NCBI GenBank assembly: GCA_021841795.1
Contig: JAKCDN010000138.1
Coordinates: 1 to 7,837 of the forward strand
Length of the DNA: 7,837 bases
Origin: Acidobacteriota bacterium
GTDB taxonomy: Bacteria; Acidobacteriota; Terriglobia; Terriglobales; Acidobacteriaceae
Reading direction: 5' to 3'
The notes under the pieces were generated by a model. That model made no database searches, was not told where the DNA came from, and saw only the letters and a program-made list of their open reading frames with translations. A program made the position numbers and the translations under genes. Positions 1 to 6,268 of this stretch are shown here, piece by piece (the stretch's first letter is position 1; each line of letters starts with the position of its first letter).

Positions 1-10
1 CTTGGGTCAT
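1..10 (-). CDS. Start of a further gene running off the window (only M-T-Q visible)
   Basis: An ATG at 10 on the minus strand (ATG ACC CAA) is preceded by AAGGGAAGG (15-23), a purine-rich Shine-Dalgarno-like run with 4-nt spacing. It is in the same direction as all other genes. Only three codons are visible, so no function can be assigned, and the call rests entirely on the ribosome-binding site. Confidence 0.4.
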
Positions 11-379
11 TCTACCTTCCCTTGTTCCCGGCCGCTGTGCAAAGCCGGTCTCTGCCAGGGCAATCGCATTTGAAACCGAGTTGAAGCAGTGTTGGCACTG
101 ACGTGAAGAGTTGTCAGGGATGCAGCGCTTTTTTCAAAAGGATTTTATGGCGAGCGAAGAGACACTGGAACAGTCCGGCTCTTGTTGGAGGGTTCCCGCC
201 GACACGCTGCCTGCCAAAGCCGGCAACTGGCAGGCGGAAGCCGCGCGCATACTCGCATGCCGCGCTTCTCGCGCAGCTTCCGGTCGAACCGGGCGCCGCT
301 ATGCAAGTCAAAATGGAGGCTGCGCAAGAGCTTCGGCCGCGTCTCGCTGCGTGCGGCGAGGACGAGCGTATCGCCTTAT
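11..379 (-). other. Long intergenic region with no recognisable gene
   Basis: Between the cupin stop and the putative next start I see no supported gene. The minus-strand frame at 145-327 (60 codons, starting MRSLHFDLHS) and the plus-strand frames have no recognisable domain, signal peptide or convincing ribosome-binding site, and are rich in Arg/Ala/Cys as expected for out-of-frame GC-rich DNA. The region holds a hairpin at 209-235 (GCCTGCCA/TGGCAGGC, 11-nt loop) without a T-run, an A/T-rich patch near 129-148 that could contain a promoter reading toward position 10, and the repeated element at 59-72. An untranslated leader with regulatory function is possible. Confidence 0.5.
59..72. repeat. 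Second copy of the GGCAATCGCAT element
   Basis: The 14-bp stretch GGCAATCGCATTTG matches 871-884 (GGCAATCGCATCTG) at 13 of 14 positions and in the same orientation relative to the downstream gene. Its opposite arm is degenerate: after TG, the sequence AAACCGAGTT keeps 6 of 10 positions of the expected inverted copy. It ends 49 bp upstream of the ATG at position 10. It may be a weaker site for the same DNA-binding protein as the 873-894 palindrome. Confidence 0.4.
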
Positions 380-844
380 CTACTCCGGCGGCCCTACTGT
401 TACGACAAAGTAAGACGCCGGCTCGGTCTGGCTGGCGTTGTAAATCGTGTGCCGGTCGCCGGCGATGCAGACGCCCATCTCGCCGGCGGCCACATCTCGC
501 GTGACGCCCGCGGTCATGAGTCGTGCCGTGCCCTCGTGAATAAACCAGATCTCCGTGTGTTTGTGCGTGCCGATCGGCTCCGGCGGCGCGCCCGGAGCAA
601 GCCGCGTAAAGTGCGCTTCCAGACGGATATTGTCCGGCAGCATCCCCATCAGAAAGTGCTGCGACATGCGCGGCGAGGGATGCGGATGTGCCGGCGCGAT
701 CGGCGGATAACGTCCCGAAACCAGCTTCGGCAATTGCGGCGCCGGTGCGGCCGGCGCTGCCGGCGTCTCGCCATCGGCTCCCGGCGCAAGCGCGGAACCA
801 GCGGCAAGTAAAGGCAAAAGTACGGAAAACTCGCGACGATTCAT
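380..844 (-). CDS. Small Tat-exported cupin-domain protein
   Basis: A 154-residue protein with a twin-arginine type leader (NRREFSVLLP at residues 2-11, hydrophobic to about residue 20) and a Pro/Ala-rich linker (21-40), followed by a single cupin barrel (about 70-152). Cupin motif 1 is seen at 92-105 (GTHKHTEIWFIHEG) with metal-ligand candidates H94, H96 and E98. Motif 2 is seen at 121-136 (GEMGVCIAGDRHTIYN) with H132 and N136. All ligands of a mononuclear metal site are present, so the fold is probably functional. Small cupins serve as sugar isomerases, lyase-product processing enzymes, oxygenases or binding proteins; nothing in the sequence picks one. Its position after two glycan-active proteins suggests a role with sugars or uronates in the periplasm, but that is inference. 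It follows the GH67-like gene after 110 bp containing two palindromes, so it may have its own promoter. The C-terminus (VVTVGPPE, then TAG) looks natural. Confidence 0.88.
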   Translation of the reverse strand: MNRREFSVLLPLLAAGSALAPGADGETPAAPAAPAPQLPKLVSGRYPPIAPAHPHPSPRMSQHFLMGMLPDNIRLEAHFTRLAPGAPPEPIGTHKHTEIWFIHEGTARLMTAGVTRDVAAGEMGVCIAGDRHTIYNASQTEPASYFVVTVGPPE

Positions 845-850
845 CCGCGT

Positions 851-856
851 CTCCTT
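851..856 (-). promoter_or_regulatory. Strong Shine-Dalgarno of the cupin gene
   Basis: AAGGAG on the minus strand with 6-nt spacing to the ATG at 844. It is the best ribosome-binding site in the window and fixes the cupin start. Confidence 0.8.
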
Positions 857-872
857 GAATTACGGTTCTTGG

Positions 873-894
873 CAATCGCATCTGGATGCGATTG
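873..894. repeat. Perfect 10-bp inverted repeat upstream of the cupin gene
   Basis: CAATCGCATC (873-882) and GATGCGATTG (885-894) are exact inverted copies separated by only TG. The near-zero spacer favours a protein-binding palindrome over an RNA hairpin. No T-run follows on the minus strand, so it is not an intrinsic terminator. It lies 28 bp before the cupin start, where a bound protein would overlap the promoter or early transcript. The left arm with its flank recurs at 59-72. Confidence 0.55.
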
Positions 895-924
895 TTCCTG
901 CCATCGAAGTTTAGCCCGTCCGGC

Positions 925-940
925 GCCAAAGCGTTTTGGC
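925..940. promoter_or_regulatory. LacI-type operator-like palindrome
   Basis: The 16-bp sequence GCCAAAGCGTTTTGGC is an inverted repeat centred on CG with a single mismatched pair (931/934). On the minus strand it reads CCAAAACGCTTTGG at its core and fits the AANCGNTT pattern typical of LacI/GalR-family operators, which commonly control sugar-catabolic genes. It sits 14 bp after the GH67-like stop codon and 81 bp upstream of the cupin ATG, where it could control a separate cupin promoter. No regulator gene is in the window. Confidence 0.4.
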
Positions 941-954
941 CAGGGCCGGCGGCA

Positions 955-3219
955 TTATCGGCTCCCGGGGCGCTGCCGACGCGACTCCGTCGGGACATCC
1001 ATTTGTATATCGGCCCGGATATACTCCCTGGGCAGATAATCCGGTCCTACCGATTCCTCCATGAACGTGAGCGATTGTGTGTAAAGCTCGTGCATCAGCC
1101 GAAGCGGCGAACCGAGATTGGGCTTCACGCGCAGTTCGCCGAGCGAAACATCGTAGCAGGTGAACTTCTGTGCCGGGTCAAATTGGAAGAGCCGCGGCGC
1201 GTGCTCTGTGACCGTATCAAAGGCTGCGGCGAGTGGTTGAAGTTGCTCCGGATCGGTCGTTAGCATCGCCGCCTGGGCGCGCAGGTAGCGAAAGCGCCAG
1301 AGACTGACGTCGAGCGTCGTGTTGCAGATCGCGAATTCCCGGAACCAGCCAAGGCGCGTGGCAATCTCCCCCGCCTGTTCCGCGGTCAGGTGCGGTTTGG
1401 CGGCTTCCAACTCCGCAGACATCGCGTCGATTGCTGCCAGGCAGCGGTGTTTCTCGGCCACGATCTTTTCGATGTTCACCTTCGTCGGCTCCAGCAATTG
1501 CGCATATTCAGGCAGATAATAGCGGTTGGTATAGCGCAGCAGCGTCTCTCGGCGTGCGATGTCGCCGGCAAAATCCGAGTTCGTCGACGAGCCGTGCCCC
1601 AGCGGCGACCAGCACAGGTTCGCCGCATCCTCGCTCAACTGCATCATCCTGGCCATATGCGGCGCGGCTTCGGGAGCGTAAAGCTGGGCGGCCCAGTCCT
1701 GCAGGATTTTTTCCGGACTCGTGTTCAGGTTCCACGTCAACTCGCGCCATGCGTAAATGTCAACGCTGTTCAGTTGATCGGCATACATGTCGTAGTTCGA
1801 TTGCATGGTTCCGCCGGGCGTGATCTCCGCGCCGCCTTCACTCCCGATCAATTCGTGCGCCTTCTTCATCGTCCATGCCGTGTAGGCCACGGTCGCGGCA
1901 GGGAAGTAGTGCCGGCCAATGGTCTGCCCGACCATCTGGTACTCCACGATCTCCGGATGGGGCTTGCATTTGCCCAGCAGCGTGGAGAAGCGTGGGTTGG
2001 GCTCGCAGTCCGACTGGTACACCTTGGTCTGGATCAGGATCTCCTTCGGCGTGTCGTTGATGACGCGCGACCACAGCTCGTAGTCCGACTCGCTGAAGTT
2101 GCTGTAACCCGGCGCATGCACGTAGTTCGTTCCCAGCCAGTGAGGACATCCGCTCGACCAGGATCTCAGGTGGAGTTTCTTGCCTGTGGACGCGACCGCG
2201 GCGTGGTAGTGGGTTATTGCCGTCTGCAACTCGTTCTTGAACTGGTCCAGGCCGTTGCTTTTACAGCGCGCATCGTGGCAATAAATGCCGAACTGGTCCC
2301 AGAAGTTGCAGGCCACGCCGTCGGCCTGCGACTGCCGCGCCCACTCGCGCACAAAGGCCTCGAACAGCTTCCACGTCGCCGGATCCGAAGGGCAGAGCGC
2401 CGCTGTCTCCAGCGAGTGTTCTTCCGATACGCCTTTGGCCGAGGGATATACCGCGAGGAACGCGTCGTACAGTTCCTCCGACCAGCGACTGAAGTTGTTC
2501 CCGTAGGGCAGATTGGAAAACACCTCCACATCCGCGTCGTGGAACTCTTTCACCAGCGCCGCATTGCGCGGAATATCGCCGGCTTCGCCTGCAGCGAGCC
2601 GCTGCTGTGCTGCCGGGCTCAGCTGGGCGTAGACCTCCGGCATGGCGTCGCGCAGGCTCACGCTGGCGTGAAGCTGCGCAATAAAGCTGGTCGCGCCCAG
2701 TACGGCCACCTGCTCCGCGACGCCGTGATCGTGATGATGCACCGCGAAGCGCATGGCAAACTCGGGATTGCGCGTCCAGACGCCTGCCGTGCGATTGATC
2801 CAGTGGTGCGTCTCGCCCGCGGCGTAGAGCAGGGACCGCGGTCGCGCGCCACACACCATCAGGCCGCCGTTTTCCGCCAACACCGCGTAGCCGTCGCGCT
2901 CGATCGGTGCAGTGAGTGCCGGCGGCACACCCGGTGTCTCTTTGAGCGCCAGCAGCAGTGCGCCTTTGTGCGCCGCGGCGGCGCCGGAATAGCTGCGGAC
3001 CGCGTCGTCCCGCAGTCCGAGCTTTGCCGCAAGCATTCCGGCCGCTCTCTGCGCCGCGGGGTGCGCGTCTGCGGGAACCAGAACCGATGTGAAGCGGGGT
3101 GCGGCCTGCGCAAGCAAGTCGAGGCTCTCGCCCAGTGCGCCTGCGGCCGCAACCGAGGCCGACTTTAAGAAGCCGCGGCGCGTAAGCGCCGAAAACAGAT
3201 GCGTAGATTCGGAAACCAT
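955..3219 (-). CDS. Tat-exported GH67-like (alpha-glucuronidase-related) protein
   Basis: A 754-residue protein with a textbook Tat signal (LTRRGFLKSA at residues 12-21, then an Ala-rich hydrophobic stretch), so it probably folds before export to the periplasm. The mature part reads like a distant GH67 alpha-glucuronidase. It has an N-terminal alpha/beta domain (about 44-135, ending RSLLYAAGETHHW) and a barrel domain starting near NPEFAMRFAVHHHDHG (151-166). QTKVYQSD (397-404) parallels the GH67 QTKxxxxD motif, and EYQMVGQTIGRHYFP (426-440) parallels GH67 ELQITQEYLGQ. The C-terminal helical domain contains QLNSVDIYAWRELTWN (482-497), like the GH67 ANLYAFGRLAWNP segment. D404 and E426 correspond to the two catalytic-base residues as I recall them. 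The usual acid Glu region aligns with GVACNFWDQFG (301-311), where no Glu is present; D308 is the nearest acid. Substrate is therefore uncertain: a uronoside is suggested by family, but a non-catalytic or altered role is possible. The alignment was made by eye from memory. Confidence 0.72.
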   Translation of the reverse strand: MVSESTHLFSALTRRGFLKSASVAAAGALGESLDLLAQAAPRFTSVLVPADAHPAAQRAAGMLAAKLGLRDDAVRSYSGAAAAHKGALLLALKETPGVPPALTAPIERDGYAVLAENGGLMVCGARPRSLLYAAGETHHWINRTAGVWTRNPEFAMRFAVHHHDHGVAEQVAVLGATSFIAQLHASVSLRDAMPEVYAQLSPAAQQRLAAGEAGDIPRNAALVKEFHDADVEVFSNLPYGNNFSRWSEELYDAFLAVYPSAKGVSEEHSLETAALCPSDPATWKLFEAFVREWARQSQADGVACNFWDQFGIYCHDARCKSNGLDQFKNELQTAITHYHAAVASTGKKLHLRSWSSGCPHWLGTNYVHAPGYSNFSESDYELWSRVINDTPKEILIQTKVYQSDCEPNPRFSTLLGKCKPHPEIVEYQMVGQTIGRHYFPAATVAYTAWTMKKAHELIGSEGGAEITPGGTMQSNYDMYADQLNSVDIYAWRELTWNLNTSPEKILQDWAAQLYAPEAAPHMARMMQLSEDAANLCWSPLGHGSSTNSDFAGDIARRETLLRYTNRYYLPEYAQLLEPTKVNIEKIVAEKHRCLAAIDAMSAELEAAKPHLTAEQAGEIATRLGWFREFAICNTTLDVSLWRFRYLRAQAAMLTTDPEQLQPLAAAFDTVTEHAPRLFQFDPAQKFTCYDVSLGELRVKPNLGSPLRLMHELYTQSLTFMEESVGPDYLPREYIRADIQMDVPTESRRQRPGSR

Positions 3220-3227
3220 GGACCATT

Positions 3228-3231
3228 CTCC
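3228..3231 (-). promoter_or_regulatory. Ribosome-binding site that sets the GH67-like start
   Basis: GGAG (within TGGAGA) lies 8 nt before the ATG at 3219. An in-frame ATG at 3240 is upstream of this motif and has no comparable site, so 3219 is preferred. That choice also places the twin-arginine motif at residues 14-15. Confidence 0.7.
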
Positions 3232-3261
3232 AGGGCGCATGCACGCGCCGTCTGTGCTCCC

Positions 3262-3287
3262 GCTGCCGGGCGGCGACGCTCGGCAGC
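3262..3287 (-). other. Intercistronic hairpin between the two glycosidase genes
   Basis: GCTGCCG (3262-3268) and CGGCAGC (3281-3287) form a 7-bp perfect GC-rich stem with a 12-nt loop, located 14 nt after the rhamnosidase stop and 42 nt before the next ATG. There is no T-run on either side, so a terminator is unlikely. It could tune mRNA stability or relative expression of the two genes, or be a by-product of high GC content. Confidence 0.35.
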
Positions 3288-3301
3288 AGGCCCTGTTACC
3301 G

Positions 3302-6037
3302 CTACTGGCCAGGAATCAGCCGCACCGGCCCTAAAATTCCTGAAGCCACCGGCTCCAGATGATCCATGTCCTGCGGCGTAAACTTTTCGCCGTAACGCAG
3401 ATTCAGCAGCCGGTAGTCCGGCGCGGCACGGCCTGCCAGTTCGTTGATCGCCGTATTTGCCACCACGATCTTCAGTTGATTGGCTCCCGCGTGCATCAGC
3501 GCCGCAACATCGAGCCGATACGGCGGATGCCACATGGATCCGGCCAGCTTTCCATTCACATAAACCAGCGCCGCCTCGCGGATTGGCGGGTCGTACCATG
3601 CCCGCGTGCCGGGCTGGTGCAGAGTTGCGCGCGCGATCGGCGTGCCTTCGCCAAAATCCAGCAGCACGCGCCCGGCCTTCGCTACATCCTCGGGAATCTC
3701 CACCGTGCGCTCATAGGTTGCGGTGCCGGAGTAGTATCTCTCAGCCTCGATATCGGTCCACGACTCCAGCACCGGCATCGTCTGCGTCGTGTGCGTCCGG
3801 TCGAATGTCACCTTCCAGTCGCGTGCAAGGTCGATTGGCGCGAACGGCTCCGCTTTGGGCGGCGCAGCCGGGGCAGCGCCCTGGCGGAAGACCAGCACGC
3901 GCGATTCGTAGGGCGCGAGATCGAAGTGTATCGTCGCTCCGGTTCCAGCGCCTGCGATCTTGCCTGTGAATGGATCCCACCATTCTGCTCCGCCGCGAGC
4001 CGCACGGAAGGTCGCGTCGAAAGCATGCGGCCTATTGTCGGTGTTGGCGACAAAATAAACTTCCGCATCCGCCAGCTTGCGATGGATAAATCCAACCGTC
4101 GGCGTTGCCGGCGCGATGGCCACGTCCGGCTTGAGCACGGCGCCAATGGCCGTGCCCGCTTCCGTCGCGCTCGCCACCACTTTCACGTTTTTGTCGCCGG
4201 TCATCGCCTGTGCAATCCGCTTTACCGCCGCTGAGTCTCTCGGCCCCTCCACCACGCCTGGAGCGCGCATCGGCAAACTCTTCACCGCGATCACCACTCC
4301 ACCGCGTCGCTCGTACTCCTGAATCCTGCGGTAGGCGGCCAGCGGCAGCCGCTCCATGGGCGGCATCACCAGCACTGGATATTTGATTCCTGCGGTGTCG
4401 ATGGCCGCCGAGTCGATAAAGTCCAGGTTGTAGCCTGCGTCCAGAATGGCCGGAACCAGATCCGGCCCCAGCAGCGTGCGTATCTCGTCGGTCACCGACA
4501 CCCGTCCCGGACGGAACTCCGCCTGCCCGTCCTCTTCCGGCAGCAGCACCGCGATGTCGTTAGCCGGCGCGCCTTGCCGCAGCAGGTAGCTCATGCGGGT
4601 AAAGTAGCGCATCACGTCCGGCATCACCATCCACCAGGGGTTGTGATCGTTAAAAACCGCGGCCGCGTAAAACGACCAGCCGGGATCGGGCACCCATGCC
4701 GGCGTGTAGGGCCAGCCGTGCCCCACAAACTGGTTGATGCCCTGCAGGAAAAACGTATCGGCCTCGGCTTTCATGTCGAGCGGAGTGGCCCGGAATGAGG
4801 GCGAGTGCAGCCACGTCCATGTCTCCGAGGAGGTCACCTGACGCCCATAGATGTGACTGGCTGATGTGGCCCACCGCGTGAATGAAAATCCCCCATGCCA
4901 CTGCGATCCCTCGCCTTCGGGCAGATCCACCAGCGCGTTGCTGGCCAGGGTTACCGCCGGCGAGCCGTAGCTCTGTGAACGGAACTTGGTGTGATGCGCG
5001 CGCGCCCATGCGTTCAGCGGCGTCAGATAGTGTTCGTCGATCAGCTCCGTCAGTGTCCGCCCCCAGTCGTAGCGCAGGTCGGCGGCCTCTTCTCCGCTGC
5101 CCGCAGCCAGCTCCGGCAGCCGCGAAGTCAGATCGTATCCGCGCCGCGCGCGAAACTCATCCAGCATCTTTGGCGTCCAGTCCGCGCCGTACACCTCCAG
5201 GCTGTCGCTGAACACTGAATAGGGAGCATTGGCCCCGCACGCTGCCAGCAGCGGATCGGCCACGTGCTGGATGTGGCTCTGGATCGCCTCCATGCTGAAG
5301 TGGTCCAGTACAAATCCCTCTGCGCCCACCCCGGCGCGCTTTACCTGTTGTCCCGTCCGGCTGGAGATGAAGAACAGCGCCACGCGCGGAGCCGTTCCCT
5401 GCGCGGCCGGCACGTTCATGCGCAACGCGCCAACGGTCGCTACCCGTTCCGCCCGATCCGCGTCGTAGCTGCGCGGCGTGCCCGGAGCGACAAACGCCGC
5501 CAGCAGCGCTTCGCCGTTGCGAATCGACGGCACGGGCAGGGAAGTGACGCCCTCCGGCAGGGCCACTGTCACAATGCGCAGCCGGCTCGATGCATCCGTT
5601 ACCGGCACATAGGCGCCACCGTAGGGCCAGCCACTGCCCAGCGTCATGCTCAGCCGCATGTTCAGCTCGTGCGCCGTCTGCGCCGCAAACGTAACCCGGT
5701 CGAGAAACTCCCTGGAGAGAAACGGATAGTTGCGGAATCCCTGGGCGGGATCGTTGAGTTCAAGGGCGTATACGGGCTGCAGTTCCACACCGCCGATGCC
5801 ACCCGCTTTCATCGCCTGCATCTCGCGCGCCAGTTCGTCTTTCTCCACCGCCGGCCCGAACCACCACCAGCGCATCATCGGCCGCGCGTCCATCGGCGGG
5901 GCGATAAACCCGGCACGGATTGCGCTCAGAGCATCGGCGGGGCCGGCGCTGCCTGAAGCCGGCGTTTGCCCTGCCACCGGCAGTGAAAACACAGTCGCTG
6001 CGCAAACACTCAATACAAAAATCCGGAAAAATCGCAT
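3302..6037 (-). CDS. Secreted GH106-type alpha-L-rhamnosidase
   Basis: A 911-residue protein predicted to hydrolyse terminal alpha-L-rhamnose from plant or algal polysaccharides, probably in the periplasm. Start: an in-frame ATG lies further up at 6190, but the one at 6037 begins a clean Sec signal peptide (MRFFRIFVLS, hydrophobic to about residue 20, cleavage near VAGQ) and has a GGGGG at 6043-6047, 5 nt upstream. Residues 52-92 (RPMMRWWWFGP, then EMQAMKAGGIGGVELQP) are the family-typical opening of Glyco_hydro_106. Residues 276-302 (FSDSLEVYGADWT, EFRARRGYDL) and 403-408 (SSETWT) carry the conserved acidic residues; E281 and E405 are my candidates for the catalytic pair of this inverting family, with spacing similar to the pair I recall for the Bacteroides enzyme BT0986. 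Residues 648-717 form a beta-sandwich region (VGFIHRKLADAEVYFVANT). Residues about 735-905 look like a GH2-type sugar-binding jelly roll (ALVYVNGKLAGSMWHPPYRLDV). Length is normal for the family. It is followed after 82 bp by the GH67-like gene on the same strand, likely co-transcribed. Confidence 0.92.
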   Translation of the reverse strand: MRFFRIFVLSVCAATVFSLPVAGQTPASGSAGPADALSAIRAGFIAPPMDARPMMRWWWFGPAVEKDELAREMQAMKAGGIGGVELQPVYALELNDPAQGFRNYPFLSREFLDRVTFAAQTAHELNMRLSMTLGSGWPYGGAYVPVTDASSRLRIVTVALPEGVTSLPVPSIRNGEALLAAFVAPGTPRSYDADRAERVATVGALRMNVPAAQGTAPRVALFFISSRTGQQVKRAGVGAEGFVLDHFSMEAIQSHIQHVADPLLAACGANAPYSVFSDSLEVYGADWTPKMLDEFRARRGYDLTSRLPELAAGSGEEAADLRYDWGRTLTELIDEHYLTPLNAWARAHHTKFRSQSYGSPAVTLASNALVDLPEGEGSQWHGGFSFTRWATSASHIYGRQVTSSETWTWLHSPSFRATPLDMKAEADTFFLQGINQFVGHGWPYTPAWVPDPGWSFYAAAVFNDHNPWWMVMPDVMRYFTRMSYLLRQGAPANDIAVLLPEEDGQAEFRPGRVSVTDEIRTLLGPDLVPAILDAGYNLDFIDSAAIDTAGIKYPVLVMPPMERLPLAAYRRIQEYERRGGVVIAVKSLPMRAPGVVEGPRDSAAVKRIAQAMTGDKNVKVVASATEAGTAIGAVLKPDVAIAPATPTVGFIHRKLADAEVYFVANTDNRPHAFDATFRAARGGAEWWDPFTGKIAGAGTGATIHFDLAPYESRVLVFRQGAAPAAPPKAEPFAPIDLARDWKVTFDRTHTTQTMPVLESWTDIEAERYYSGTATYERTVEIPEDVAKAGRVLLDFGEGTPIARATLHQPGTRAWYDPPIREAALVYVNGKLAGSMWHPPYRLDVAALMHAGANQLKIVVANTAINELAGRAAPDYRLLNLRYGEKFTPQDMDHLEPVASGILGPVRLIPGQ

Positions 6038-6099
6038 CACATCCCCCACATCAATCCCTCGCGGAGCGCGCTTTCCTCGCCGGGATCGCGGTCGTCCAT
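6037..6099 (-). CDS. Possible 20-codon leader ORF overlapping the rhamnosidase start
   Basis: An ATG at 6099 is preceded by AGGA (6108-6111) with 8-nt spacing. It opens a 20-codon frame (MDDRDPGEES then ALREGLMWGM) whose TGA shares one base with the ATG of the GH106 gene (TGATG arrangement, typical of translational coupling). No family is recognised and the peptide has no regulatory codon run. The upstream region also encodes a longer version of the same frame starting at 6279, but that start lies inside the receptor gene. Chance is a real alternative for an ORF this short. Confidence 0.2.
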   Translation of the reverse strand: MDDRDPGEESALREGLMWGM

Positions 6100-6221
6100 C
6101 GAAATTGTCCTGAGATACAAATACACGATGAAGCGCGGAAAGAAACTCCCGCAAATCCACCCCGGAAAAATCCGGGCGGCTCCCGGCCACATGAACTGTG
6201 CCCAGCGCCGCCCGGTGTTTG

Positions 6222-6251
6222 ACCTCCCGTTCCTCTGCAGGAGCGGGAGGT
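6222..6251 (-). terminator. Stem-loop just downstream of the receptor gene
   Basis: Read on the minus strand, an 8-bp perfect stem ACCTCCCG/CGGGAGGT (6244-6251 with 6222-6229) continues, after a C/A mismatch, into a 4-bp TCCT/AGGA stem closed by a GCAG loop. It starts 17 nt after the receptor stop codon. The following bases (CAAACACC) contain no T-run, so it is not a canonical intrinsic terminator. It may be a U-tract-less terminator or an RNA 3'-end stabilising hairpin that separates expression of the receptor from the glycosidases. Confidence 0.55.
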
Positions 6252-6268
6252 TAGCGTGACTTTCTGCC

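Noticed and set aside
124..140. AGCGCTTTTTTC as a second LacI/cre-type site or a plus-strand terminator
   Set aside because: The palindrome covers only AGCGCT, the AANCGNTT pattern has a mismatch, and the T-run is not preceded by a GC-rich stem on the plus strand.
209..235. Hairpin GCCTGCCA/TGGCAGGC as a terminator for the cupin gene
   Set aside because: No T-run follows on either strand and it is about 145 bp past the cupin stop; kept only as a structure within the intergenic region.
280..300. GGTTCGACC as a tRNA T-loop
   Set aside because: The flanking bases do not form a 5-bp T-stem around a 7-nt loop, and no acceptor or anticodon arm is visible nearby.
114..998. Minus-strand open frame of 294 codons across the cupin gene
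   Set aside because: It is a shadow of the cupin frame: Arg-rich, no domain, while the overlapping frame has both cupin motifs and a strong ribosome-binding site.
1390..3168. Plus-strand open frame of 592 codons
   Set aside because: It is antisense to the GH67-like gene, Arg/Val/His-rich with no recognisable domain, and is explained by the codon bias of the GC-rich gene on the other strand.
2261..3244. Minus-strand open frame of 327 codons overlapping the GH67-like gene
   Set aside because: Its translation is Arg/Gly/Ala-rich low-information sequence, whereas the overlapping frame has a Tat signal and GH67-like motifs.
6038..6190. N-terminal extension of the rhamnosidase to an ATG at 6190
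   Set aside because: It would bury the signal peptide 51 residues inside the protein; the ATG at 6037 gives a standard Sec leader.
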